From Calliopum simillimum (lineage: Eukaryota; Arthropoda; Insecta; Diptera; Lauxaniidae), in contig OX638368.1 in the NCBI GenBank assembly GCA_951812925.1, positions 113,359,309 to 113,423,308 of the forward strand: a stretch of 64,000 nucleotides of DNA, given 5' to 3'. The notes beneath the pieces were generated by a model, which worked only from the letters and a program-made list of their open reading frames with translations, ran no database searches and was not told the DNA's origin. This document shows, one piece after another, positions 10,099 through 20,846 of this stretch; positions within the stretch are counted from its first letter, which is position 1, and each line of letters opens with the position of its first letter. The position numbers were made by a program, and so were the translations under genes.

Positions 10099-12489
10099 TT
10101 AAAATTTAAATTTATTTTTGTGTCCAAAATTTGGCATTTCTGCTCGAGATTGTAACCTTGTTCTAATAAAGCCATCTCTAGAATTAACGTCAGTTACTCT
10201 TTGTGAGGCCTCTGTCACCAGTTTAATACATCTTTCAACTGATTGCGTGTGGCAAGGAAGATCAGCAATTTCCAAGCTCTTACCTTTTGCTTTGATTTGA
10301 AGGTCCTCATTAGAAATATGTCGAAGAGCCGGCGGAGCTGTAATCTGACACTTGCACCATTCAATCATTTCGGTGTAATCTGTTGCAGAGAAGTTAATTT
10401 TTGGTAGTTTAAAAATCCTGCATTTAATGTTCCTTTCAGCTTCTCTAGCTTTTATTATTCTTCGGAATGCTAGCTCTCGAATATAGTCTCTCTCATCAAA
10501 TAACATACTGACAAGAAGGTTTTTTGGGTGTGCAAAGAATGCATTTCTTTCAACAACAGAATTTACAACATATCTCAAATTTTCTGGTAAAAATTGAGAG
10601 TATGTAATTAACTGAAAAATATGTTTGGCTTCATCCTTAAAAGATGAATTTTTCTTGATAAGGAACCAAATCGGAGCGTATACTTTAACCGCGTAGTTGA
10701 CCAGCAATTTAAAATTTTCTGATGGATTAAGAGTACTTACGTAAAGTCTAAGTATACGATTAGCAGAAGTAATCCATCTTGAGTGCGCCATTTTCCCAGG
10801 TTGACGATTAGCCAGCTCAGGAGAACATGAACCAATTGATACTGCTTGACATATCTAATAAAGATATTTTTGATCAGTACTTAGTACTTCGACCACATTT
10901 TCAGGCAAGTCAGGCAAATTACCAGCCACCGCACTAAAAGATACTGTGGTTTAATTTTCGCATACAGCTAATTCTTTTCCAATAGGTCCAGAATATTCAG
11001 TAGGACCAGAAGCGCGACCATCTAAAGTCAAGAATAAGTGACGAAGGGGTAACTCGTTGGCATGAAGCATGCACACACACCATTGTAGCGGTCTTTCAAA
11101 ATACTTCTCTAAATATTGAATCACACCACCTTTCCAACCAGTGTTAGTTGGCGTTCCATCACATCCCACACAAATCACTTCATTTGAATCCAAACCTTGA
11201 TCTTCTAGATAAGTTGTGATGGAATTAAAAATTTCCTTTGCAGTGTCTCGATATGGAGATGTGTGACCCAAATAAACTGATCCAGGTTCAGCTAAAATTG
11301 TAATGTGCTCTTCTAAAACTTCTTTGCGATGGTAACGATCTCCTATTTTCTCATTTATCAAGGTTTTGTCTTTTCTACCATCAAAGTAAACGCTTTTTAT
11401 TTCAAAACCTTTAACGTCTTTTGATGCTTCTTGTCGGGCTTTAGATACTGCTCTGTGTATTTTGTTTTTATCAATTACTAAAGTCAAATCTTCTTTTGAT
11501 ACCAAACCAACGTCAGCTAAAACCGCAGAAGCAACAGCAGCAGCAGAACGGGTTGATAAACCGTATCTATCTATTGGCTGCGTAATAGTATTCCGATTCA
11601 CTTTAGAAGTGGATGGTGTAGCTGTTGAGGTCGTGTTTTCCTCTGTAATTGGATGCGTTTCTGGAAATGCATGCACTGAATCTTCATCACAATTTTCTAA
11701 GGCCCAATTAGTATTTTGGGTAGAACACGACTTTTTTGTTGTCCTTACCGACTCTTCAATTTTTCTCTGCTGTCGTTTCATCAATCTTGCTGTTTCTTTC
11801 TTATCAACACCACTTATAACCATTTTTCTTTCATTTCTTTGATCAAACAAAAAACTTCTCTCACTGATAGGGACTTTCTTAGGTTTTAAACAAGAACAGG
11901 ATTCAAATGAAGTGCATTTACAAGCAGCGACGTCAAAGAGCTTCTCAGATAACTCTAAAAAACACTTCAGGTTGTTTCGAAAACTAACATTTCGTTTGTT
12001 TTGGGGGTACCTTTTCAAACTGAGGTAATTTTTGAAATAGGATTTCAGTAATTGAATAACTCGTACCTTAGCTACGATTGGAATGGAAGCTTTTGTCCAA
12101 ATATTATTGATCTCTTCAGAAACAATCAAAAATATATCTGAATTGGATGGATCCTTTCCATTATTCTTCGATTTCAGGTCATTCTTGACATATAAAATAC
12201 ATTTAATGACGTCCCTTATAGTTGGTAGCTGTCGATCGTCAAGTTGTTTGTACAGTCCCAATATAGCGCAAATAGTGTCAATACGCCTTTTGCTATGAAG
12301 AAAAAACTCGTAAGTAAAGTACTCCAGTACAAGTTGAAACTTGAGGGAATAAACAGGTTGAAAAGTGACATGCAAATTGAAACTTGTTGTGCCTCCTACG
12401 CTACGCCACACTACGCCTCCCCTTTCGTGGATGATTCTAGTGTCAAATGGGCAGGTAATTTTCTGAAGTTTTAGCACAGAGATAAGCAC
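10099..12489 (-). pseudogene. Divergent hAT-like transposase, two in-frame stops
   Basis: The frame is open from 12489 to 10951 (512 codons), meets a TAA (10953-10951), and continues in the same frame through a TAG near 10860 (LY*IC) to 10791-10099. That makes 797 codons with two nonsense codons. The N-terminal half is basic, with a Cys cluster (AACKCTSFESCSCLKP). The central part has YFDGRKDKTL, then GCDGTPTNTGWKGG and CVCMLHANELPLRHLF. The latter resembles the hAT-type D..xN...C.xHxLxL catalytic block. The C-terminal part has LAHSRW-like and IRELAFRRIIKA segments. I recall similar uncharacterised proteins from many invertebrates but cannot name the family. Confidence 0.75.
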
Positions 12490-12675
12490 TAAAAGAACGT
12501 TTTTAAATCAATTTGATTAAACAAAATAAACAGCCAAACGTCTTTTTTCTTAAAACAAAACATGAATGCGCACGCGCAGAAGTGCAAGTGGCTTGTGTAC
12601 AGTACACGGGCAGATAAGAAAATGTTTTCCGTAAATGAAAACAGACAGTATGTTTAATATATAATGAATAAAAAG

Positions 12676-13602
12676 TATGGGAGAAGGGGGAGGTTTCGAC
12701 ACCCTAACAATAAAGTCCTTATATCTTCCATATGCAATTGTGCATGTTCTTTTGAATACACACAGACTATGCACGAATATGTGTGCTTCTTTTGTAAATT
12801 ACAAAAAATTCTATATCTTCGCTATTTTCGGAACTGTGACCAAAAAACGATAGTTAAAATAAATGACGAAACCTCCCACTTTTGGGGAGGCTTCGTCAGT
12901 CATATAAATTCTTGATTCCCTTGGTTTTTTGAAACCTTCAACCTTTTGAATGTAGATGGTAAAAGGCGAATTGCTTCCGGTGATACAATCGAATAACGAG
13001 AATCAGGGATGTCGTCTTCAATCGGGGCCATATCCAGCAAATCATTCGGATCAGGAAGGTCAGAGCCTTGAACGAGTTCGAGACATGATTCAGGCTGGTT
13101 CTATATCCATTTGTGCCTCGGCATTAGTACCGAACTCCATATCTTGTGAAAAATCAGATTCATGGAAAATAATTGAATCATATGTATAAATTTCAGTTGT
13201 CGAATCCTCCCATTTTCACTTGACGAATCCTCCCTTATCCACTTGTTTCCAAATTTCCAAAATTTCGCAGTTATCTTTTATTTATTTTGCAAACCTTAAA
13301 TGTAATATTAACAGTAATAATATATTTAAGTATCTGCTTAAAAAAAACGGAAATTTTATTTTATATTAACCGAGTATCACACAAAAAGCAACAAGCAAAT
13401 ATTGCATCAACTTGCTATAAAAATACAAAATCACGACTAACTACGCACCCTAGCCGAATTGCGCAGAGAAATTTTTATGATAGCTGCGTACCATTAGGAG
13501 TAAGACTTTTTGGTTTACACGCGGAAGTAAGTGCGATTAGAAATCGCAAAATTTGGCACTGATGAAGCCTCCCACGTGTCGAAACCTCCCCCTTCTACCC
13601 TA
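12676..13602. mobile_element. pogo-like non-autonomous element with CCTCCC words
   Basis: TIRs of 27 bp (12676-12702 and 13576-13602) share GAAGGGGGAGGTTTCGACAC and differ at two outer positions; both ends read TA. The word GACGAAACCTCCCA or its complement recurs inside (about 12866-12896, 13199-13235, 13562-13590). Its end resembles those at 43676 and 51066 (TAGGGTARRNGGGG). No intact ORF. The pogo assignment is by analogy with the 18-kb and 44-kb relatives that keep transposase C-termini. Confidence 0.55.
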
Positions 13603-13818
13603 TATTTTTTTTATGTTTACATCAGGAGCCGAAATTACGAATAGAGCGAATATTATCCATAAAAATAACATTTTTTAAAACTTTAACGATGGGTAGAGCC
13701 CTGAAGATATAGTTTAATTTTGTTTTCAAAAATATTTTTGTAATCTACGATCAATTACGCAAATTTTGATAGGTCTTTCATTAGCGGAAGCCGAAAAAAA
13801 TTTTTTCGGGACACCCTA

Positions 13819-14040
13819 CTGCCCAACTAGGCAAATGTTAGGCATTCCGGAACTAGGCAACTGTTCGTTTATCACTATGACCACCGCATTAGGCGTTTAT
13901 TAGGCAAACTTAATTTGGGCAAACCCAAAGCCTACTTAACTAGGCAAGTAAAAGGCATTCCTAATTTAGGCTAACCCCATTGCTTCCCAATTAGGGCCTA
14001 ATGTATTTTTAGGCATGCCTTAGCAAATTTCTAGTCGGGA
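13819..14040. repeat. TAGGCA-rich repeat, right half
   Basis: Dense TAGGCA, GGCATTCC and GCCTAA words are present. It ends in TTTCTAGTCGGG (14028-14039), complementary to the start of copy 1 at 1209. It continues the sequence interrupted by the transposon at 9798-13818. Confidence 0.55.
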
Positions 14041-14724
14041 GGGAGTAGTCAGGTAGAAGTAGCGTTTTTGCGAAACAATTTTTTTTTCATATAAATTTTA
14101 ATTCAACATTTTTGATGTTTTTATATGTTATTGTACATATTTTTAAGTAGCAAAAAAAAAATTTTTCAATTTTCGTTGACTTCCGGTGAAGATATGGGCG
14201 ACCGGAAGTAGGTCGGTTTTGATGTGGTACCCACGATTTCTCGATTTCAGATCATCTGAAACACAAGAAAACAAATTGCATTTTAAAGTACATGTGAATG
14301 GCTATCTTGGGTACTAGAACTGGAAAAAAATATTGATAAATAAACAAGTAGTGCAATTTTTAATTTTTTGGTCTTTTTTAACCTCGTTTTTTGTTAATAA
14401 TATTGTTAAATATTTATTGACAGTATTGGTTCTAGTACCCAAGATAGCCAAATTTATTACGAATACATATTTAAAAAAAAAATTGAAGTAAATCGGTACA
14501 GTAGATCAGCCGGAATCGTGGGTACCAGTTAAAAAAACACTGTTCTGAAAAAAACGCGTTTAAAGATTTCGCAACAAATTATCAATATTATCGACACAAT
14601 AATACATATTATAATTGTTATTATGTTATTATTGTTATGAATTTAGTAATTATTTTACATTTAAAGTATCCGAAACGGGAAAAAAAAATTTTTTTTGTTC
14701 AAAAAATTCTACCTGACTACTCCC
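14041..14724. mobile_element. Palindromic MITE abutting a stop codon
   Basis: Perfect 18-bp TIRs GGGAGTAGTCAGGTAGAA lie at 14041-14058 and inverted at 14707-14724. Inner arms pair as well: GTACCCACGATT with its complement near 14510, and GGCTATCTTGGGTACTAG with its complement near 14425. The 684-bp element has no ORF. Its right end directly abuts the TAA stop (14727-14725) of the - strand gene. Confidence 0.75.
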
Positions 14725-15387
14725 TTAAGTAGGCGCCAAAACTTTTCTTATAAAATTTAATTGCAAACATGGCGCTGTCTTTCCAACTCCCTTCAGTATC
14801 TGCTGCATTTCATCAGCTTTAACGACACCATCATCACCCACATGTATGCTCAAATGATATGGACAACTACGAATGGATGCAGTTTCATCAGTTGAAGTAC
14901 AAAATTCGGATCCAGTCACACAACTCTCCACCAGAGTATTAACTTCAGCTATTTTGCTTAAAGTATTGAAAATAATTGGGGTGTGACAATCAAAGGTTTC
15001 CTTAGTTTTATATATTGCAGTGCAAAGCGATTGTTTTAGTTGATTGTGAAAAAGTTTAATATTATTGAAGGTAACAGTGTTGGTAGACTTTATCTGCAAA
15101 AGGAGTAGAATAAATATATACTATAGAAATTCTCTAAGCTTGGCATAGCAATAGCCCTACCGTTGTCAGTACACAATTTATATGGAGTGTTTCATTTTGT
15201 TCGTGTTTCTTTGAGCATGCCTTGAGTTCATTTGAGAATTGATTCGCATAATGATTCCTGAGATTTCTAAGCGTTGTAAGTGGCGCCGATATAATTGAAT
15301 TATAAGCGTTATTAGCTTTTTCATTGCAATTCGCCAAATTAGTTTTTATTATATTCAATTCAGGATAGTTTCCACGATATTTGTACA

Positions 15388-16074
15388 AAGTTAAAATTTT
15401 AGTTTAATTTTAAAACCAAAAAAAGTATTTATATAGAACAATGCCAAAAAAAGTTTTAATTTTAAATTATTTTGGAATAAATAAAGAGACGGAGAAAAAT
15501 GAAACAAAAAAAAAAAAAATAAAAATTTTAAATTTAATTGAAAAAAAAAAAACAAGCCATCCATACTGAGATTCGAACCAAGGGTACAACATCTTGTGTA
15601 CATAAATTACGAAGTCTTTAGCTCACTCGGCTATCAAACGTATTGACGTAGTTGTGTGAAATTTGTATTTAAACAATTGAAAAAGAAAATTTGTTTATTG
15701 TTAGTTTGTTCTCGTTCTTTTTTTATGCTCTTTTGATAAATAAAGTTTTTCAAATTTTAAAACTAAAAAGTCTCTCCAAGCTAAATTAAAACTTTGATGG
15801 CATTAGTTTCAAACCAAAAGTATTAAAATTGGCGCAGAGAATATTTTAATACTTTTCTTGAACTTATTTTAAAACTAAAAATGATTAGTTTTTTGAATTT
15901 AAAGTTATTTTAGGATTGTTTTTAAGCCATTTTGGTATTAAAAAATTGAAAAAACTAAACGGTTTAAAAGTAAATATTTTTTGTGATAAAATTGGAATAA
16001 ATTTTGAATTTAATACCAAAGCAGTTTAAAATCAATACCGAATGGAATCAAAAGTAAACTATCACTTTTTACTG
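15388..16074 (-). mobile_element. 687-bp CAGTAAAAA element with tRNA-like module, 6-bp TSD
   Basis: The insertion lies in exon 2 of the secreted-protein gene and is flanked by TGTACA (15382-15387 and 16075-16080). The - strand end reads CAGTAAAAAGTG; the other end is a diverged inverted match (CAGTAAAAATTTTAG in the second copy). The same element occurs at 32816-34561 on the + strand, where it carries a further insertion. Inside, on the - strand, is a tRNA-like sequence followed by a T-run. It has no ORF, so it must be mobilised in trans. Confidence 0.75.
15561..15637 (-). ncRNA. tRNA-like Pol III promoter module (SINE-like)
   Basis: The - strand reads GATAGCCGAGTGAGCTAAAG (box A-like, close to the D arm of tRNA-Leu/Ser). 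About 40 nt later comes GGTTCGAATCTC (box B). A run of T residues follows within about 20 nt and could act as a Pol III terminator. The acceptor and T stems do not pair cleanly, so I regard it as tRNA-derived and not a functional tRNA. It sits inside the element at 15388-16074. Confidence 0.55.
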
Positions 16075-16471
16075 TGTACACACAAAAGTTTCTGACATCA
16101 TCGAGCGCATCAAGTGGACTAAGCTGACGTAATGTTTTGTGAAATTCTTCATCCAGAAATTCTTCATTCAGCTGAAGTGTTTCGATGCGCCCAAAATAGT
16201 TTTTTCTAAATTCCGCTAAATATATATCCAATGTCGATACGGTGCTATTGTACTGTTCATAGTTTTGTATAATGTAATTACTGATACGTGATGGTTCAGC
16301 CTGACTTTCATTAGATAGCGCTAGAACAGCAGCCTACGAAAGATTAATATGTAAGTTAAGAATCTTTAGAATTGCAGTTCTTGTATTTTCTACCTTACTG
16401 TTGCTTACTAAATGTAAGCCTGTTATAATACTCCAGAATAATTTGAATAATGTTGTTGATATCGCCATCAT

Positions 16472-17642
16472 GTTTCGAACTAAACTAAAACTTTCATTCA
16501 ATACTTAAAAATTGCATAGCAAAAAATCACCCTTAGCTAACTTACGGAAAAGTGAAAAAAAAAGCACTTAGCATGTAAATAATTTGTGGAATTTATAAAA
16601 AAACGAATTTTTACTGATAACATAAGTATAAAATGTGTATTTTGCGAGATGCTGATATTCTTAGGGGGTTTTTTTTAAGAGCCTTGGTGAAGCATGAACG
16701 AATATGACTGATATGTCTTGAATTTCATATGGAATAAGAAAAAAACAGTTTTAAGTTCTTTTTTTTTTCATTCAAATTCTTATCTCAAAGTACACTAAAA
16801 TTGCTCCCAAGTTTACTTTCTGATCCAAGCAACAACTTGATTCTATCATTAGCGGAAAGCGATATAGTGATGTGTATAAGATTCTTGAATGAAAATTAAG
16901 TACATACTTATAAAGTACGAGTATTCTGGTGTAAATAATTTTATCTTTCAGTATGTTCTTTCTTCTTCTTAAAGACTACTGGGAAAAAAATGTCCCGATT
17001 TCAACTTTTACTTAAATTGTAAATGTGCCCAATCAATCTCATTTTTTTTTTTTTTATAAGAATTGCATTTTTATTTAACCGAGATACCATTAAATTTGGT
17101 AAGCTTAATCACCCTGCAGTTCAAATACTTTTTTCTTAAAACTAAGCACACTTTTAGGCTTGCCTTAGGAACCATATAGCACATAGTAGATTAGCCATAG
17201 AGACGCAAAGAAGCACTGTAGCTATTTTGTGTCGCTTATGTTGTCTCAAGACGATAGCTGAGAGGAATTTAGAAACTAAGCGAGAGCGAAAATGAAGCAA
17301 AACAGTGTTGCCAAAATATGGGGAATTTCTCAAAAAAGGAGGAATTCAGAATCCGCTTGAGGAATTTTTATTTGAGAAATTTTTGAGAATTTGGTTTAAT
17401 CAATGTATAATTTTTGATACTTACCATAACTTTCTTTTTTTACTATAATAAATGTGAGTTAGGAAATTTCTTTGGCTATATTTTTCAGTAGGATTCCACT
17501 AAATTCTTTTATCCGGTTCTGACGCTGTGGCTTTCTATTAAAACTTATGTATTTTTATTATATCATTTCCGAGTCTCCAAAAACTACTGACTATCTGTTA
17601 CATAAAACGAATTATCTATCGACTAATAGGCTAGACAGACGA
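16472..17642. other. Intergenic upstream of the secreted-protein gene
   Basis: The first few hundred bases would hold the promoter of the - strand gene. No TATA or initiator can be assigned with confidence, and no ORF or element boundary is recognised. Confidence 0.4.
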
Positions 17643-17970
17643 CAGCTTAAATCCGGAGTATACATGTAATAATGCGAATCTCATTATTTCATTTCATTTC
17701 ATTTCATTTATTTATTCAGCCTATGGACAAAATCCTTACAGACTAGCAACAGAGTATGACTTATACAAATAAATTTTGCATGATTTTAAGCATTTTTAAA
17801 ATACATATTTCATAGACATTGACTAAAGGAAAATTTCCCAATTCAGAGGCCTAAAATTTCTAATTCGCTTTTCTGAATCTTAACTCACTGTTAATCTTGA
17901 TTTTGATAATTTTGAATTTTTTGAACCCTGAATTGGGAAATTTTCTTTTAGTCAATGTCTATGAAATATA
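17643..17970. mobile_element. Palindromic MITE, family B copy 2
   Basis: This is the same element as at 391-800: CAGCTTAAATC, GTAATAATGCGAATC, TGCATGATTTTAAGCATTTT, and the inner palindrome TTGACTAAAGGAAAATTTCC. It lacks the nested 105-bp MITE, so it shows the empty site. It has its own insertion (17688-17775). The right arm is cut at about 17970 by the next element. Confidence 0.7.
17688..17775 (-). mobile_element. Short non-LTR retrotransposon 3' end with (GAAAT)n tail
   Basis: Compared with copy 1, this MITE copy has an insert. On the - strand it reads GGCTGAATAAATAAATG followed by repeated AAATG units. A short 3' fragment ending in a pentanucleotide tail is typical of 5'-truncated LINE or SINE insertions (inference). 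Confidence 0.55.
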
Positions 17971-18855
17971 TAGGGGTGTGTGGGCTAAAGTGGGAAATTT
18001 TTTTTCGAAGCTTCATAAAATAAACTAAACTTCTTATTTTATCATGTTTTAACTTCCTACAGTAAAGAAATTTAAAATAACCTATATTTTTGCCGAAGAA
18101 ACGAACCGAAAATATGGATTTTCTGTTGACTACGACGCTTTGACCGAGGTTGCCTAAAAAGGCAAAAATTAAAAACCGTGGGGTAAAGTGGGAAACTTTC
18201 AAAAACTTATAACAAATAACACAAATGTTGGAACAAAGCTCTAATATCTTTATTGCAAGTCAAAAAAGGATCAAAGAACATAGGAGTAAATATGAAAAAT
18301 AAAAAAATAATTTTGCTGGAAAAAATAAATGCAAAAATGTGTTTAAAAAAATGGTGAAATTGTAGCTTTTTCGTCGTTTTCTGTTGAAACATTCAAGTCC
18401 GAGTCACAGTATTTGCAATAAAAGAAGCTTGTAGTGAGATTAACGCATTTTCAAGTGTAATGGGCGTTGACAATCCTTTTTGTTGCATTTGATGGTATTG
18501 TGCCTGGTCATGATTTCGGGCATGAGTTCCATGCAAATGGTGCAAAAATCACGCTCTTCATCTGCTTTGTTTCTTCTCAGACGCTTTCTTTGCTGGTGGT
18601 GCTTATTTTGCTCCTGGTACTCTATTTTTTTGTGATTCGTTTCCCTCTTTCTTCCGTTTATGTCCTAAACGTTTCTCAGCTGCTTTTTGCAACTCGCATA
18701 GCTTTTCCGGAGTGTTTACTCACAATATAAATGTATAACACTTTTTTAAGATCATAAAATAGTATAAAACGTTGACAAGTGGGGACGAACAATAGTGAAA
18801 TAACATTTCCCATTTTACCCCACATAAAATTTCCCACTTTACCAAGACACCACAT
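17971..18855 (-). mobile_element. pogo-like element with TAAAGTGGGAAA words
   Basis: Its ends are TAGGGGTGTGTGGGCTAAAG (17971) and an inverted counterpart ending near 18855 (TTTCCCACTTTACCAAGACA). The word TAAAGTGGGAAA or its complement occurs four times (about 17985, 18182, 18805, 18829). The - strand carries a decayed transposase C-terminus (18720-18420). It is about 885 bp, a deletion derivative. Confidence 0.6.
18420..18720 (-). pseudogene. Transposase C-terminus relic (CxxC...IKCN zinc motif)
   Basis: Reading the - strand in one frame gives TPEKLCELQKAAEKRLGH. After a frame change it gives EERDFCTICMELMP followed by IKCNKKDCQRPLHLK. This spaced Cys/His block resembles the small zinc-binding tail of insect pogo/jerky-type transposases (from memory). 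Frames are broken, so it is not functional. Confidence 0.5.
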
Positions 18856-18869
18856 TTTGCAAAAAAAAT

Positions 18870-19033
18870 TTTATACAAAAAAAGTATGAACGATTTTCAT
18901 ATAGTGATACTAAAAAATTTAAACCAAAAAAGTTTAAATTGTGTTTATACTTTATGTGTATAAATTTTATACGAACAAGCATAAACGGTTTGTATAAATT
19001 GAAAAATTTTGAATTTTACACACAAACTATTTG
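18870..19033. repeat. TATAAA-rich dispersed repeat
   Basis: The words TTTTATACGAACAAG, ATAAACGGTTTGTATA and GAATTTTACAC recur near 48960-49080 in the same order. No coding capacity. Confidence 0.45.
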
Positions 19034-19041
19034 CAGTGCAC

Positions 19042-20617
19042 TAGGGTGCAGCACTTTTTCGAAATAATGGGAAAATTAAAATATGGATCAAAGATTATCT
19101 TAGGAGCAGGCCTTATAACAAAGACTGCATACTTGGTTTGGATCAAAACCCCGGAAAAGATGGCCCGCCACGGGCTTGAATGTAGGTCTAAACGACAAAA
19201 ATCATTGTTTTTTCACAGTTTCTTTAATTTATCTCGAAAACAACGAAATTATTGGTAGCAGTTTATCCTAAATCTTTGAAAGGGATTAATTTTCTAAATT
19301 TTTTGTTTTTTCTCATTGCTCTGCAGTGAAGTTTGCCCTATGGAAGTCCCGGAAGAAGTTAAAATTTTTTGATTCAAATAACGGTTTTTTTCCTATAACT
19401 CAAGATACAAGAGACGCACAAAAATTTTAGACCTCAATAAATGTAAGAAATCAGTTTTCTTATAGTTTTGCTTCTAAATTTTTATTCCAAAAGTAAACGG
19501 TTTCCCGCTAGAGACCGAAATTCCTTAAAAACAATTGTATATTATGAAAAAGCGACCTTTTAATGTTTTTGTTTTAAAAAATACTCAAAATTTTGATAAG
19601 GAAATAATGCAAAAATCAAAAGCTTTCAAAAATGGTCTTCAAAATGGAAATCAAATTGGAATTGCGCGAGATATGACAATTCTTGTTTACTTGGGGTATT
19701 TTTACTTTTGGGTATTTTTGTTTCACAGCGTATTTTGCAACCAAAACTTAAAATTTTTTTATGGAATTTTTTTTACGTAATGCAAAGCGTAATAAACGGT
19801 AAATTGATCAAGACCAACAACGTCAAAATTAGTCTGTGGTTTCCTTGCAAATTTCAGCGTGAGGGTTCCGATATTTTTAAATTTTTGTCAAAAACGCCTT
19901 TTTTTTGAGTATGAGAGACTGTATACCCTTAAAATGTGGACAAATATATTCCAAAAACTGTAGGATATATAATTTGCTATATTTTGTTCCTGAAAATCTT
20001 GTTTCTACAGCTAACAGTTTGTGCACTAGAGGTCGATTTTTGTGATAAAAAAATCGAATTTTTAGAAACTTACATTTTGAAGCGACCTTTTAATTTTTTT
20101 CCTCACAAATTTTCTCAAAATTTTTAGTAAGAAACTCAAGAAAAAGTCATAAGCTTTCAAACGTGATCTTTAGAATAGAAATCGGTTTAAATTTTCGCGA
20201 GATTGACTGTTTATATACACTCTGTGATAAAAAAAAACAACCAAAAATCATATCTTCACAATAAAAAATACTCCAATATCTCTCTCTTATAACTCTTATA
20301 TCTTGCGTAAATTTGAGCCAATTTCTAATTGAAAGACCACGTCCATAGGGCAAACTCCACTGTAGAGCAATGAAAAAAAACAAAAGATGTAGAAAATTAA
20401 TTCTTTTCAAATATTTAGGATGAACTACTACCAATAATTTCGTGGTTTTTGAGATAAACTGCGAAAAAACAATGATTTTTGTTGTTTAGACCCACATTCA
20501 AGCCCCGGGCGGGCCATTTTTTCGGGGGTTTTGACCAAAACTAAGTATGCAGACTTTGTTTTAAGATCTTAATCTATTTTTGATGCACTAATTTTTTTTG
20601 AATTTTGCTGCACCCTA
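19042..20617. mobile_element. Long palindromic hAT-like element (TAGGGTGCAGC), 8-bp TSD
   Basis: TIR TAGGGTGCAGC is present at 19042 and inverted at 20617. Long inverted arms (about 300 bp; for example GGCCCGCCACGGGCTTGAAT paired near 20500-20520) enclose an AT-rich interior. The flanks CAGTGCAC (19034-19041) and CTGTGCAC (20618-20625) match at 7 of 8 positions, fitting an aged 8-bp duplication. No transposase. The termini resemble those of the elements at 3667 and 9798. Confidence 0.75.
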
Positions 20618-20846
20618 CTGTGCACCATTTGATGGAAGAAAAGAAGAATTGGCTCTCTTTGTTTCTAGTAAAAAAGAAGAGAACTACCTTATCATTTAAC
20701 AGCTCTGCTTAATGCAAGTTTAGTCAACTCTTTATAAGATGCCCACAAAATTTGTATGGAATAGGAATTATTTAATAACAATAGTTATAAATAGAAGTTA
20801 AAATAGTAAGATTAAAAATCGTTTTGTATGAATTCTCCTTCAACTC

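Larger units (their letters stand above)
9798..13818 (-). mobile_element. 4.0-kb DNA transposon, TIR TAGGGTGTCCCG, 8-bp TSD
   Basis: Perfect 12-bp TIRs TAGGGTGTCCCG (9798-9809) and complement (13807-13818) are flanked by an exact 8-bp duplication CTGCCCAA (9790-9797 and 13819-13826). The element carries one long - strand transposase-like frame (12489-10099) and a nested element at 12676. The 8-bp TSD and TAGGG ends fit hAT, but the protein lacks an obvious classical hAT profile, so I call it divergent hAT-like. Confidence 0.85.
14725..16471 (-). pseudogene. Cys-rich secreted protein gene disrupted by a mobile element
   Basis: Exon 1 (16471-16409) starts MMAISTTLFKLFWSIITG, a signal peptide; intron 16408-16334 is GT-AG. 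Exon 2 starts at 16333 and is split by an insertion (16074-15388), resuming to 15161. Intron 15160-15094 follows, then exon 3 (15093-14725, stop TAA). All phases are 0. Removing the insertion and one TGTACA copy restores one continuous frame across the break. The mature protein would be helical with Cys residues spread along it and a Cys-rich tail (GSEFCTSTDE). It resembles dipteran DUF725-type secreted proteins, but that is tentative. As assembled, the frame stops at 16010 inside the insertion, so this allele is probably null unless the element is spliced out. Confidence 0.7.

Noticed and set aside
11462..11842. 126-codon + strand frame
   Set aside because: It is the antisense shadow of the transposase-like gene on the - strand.
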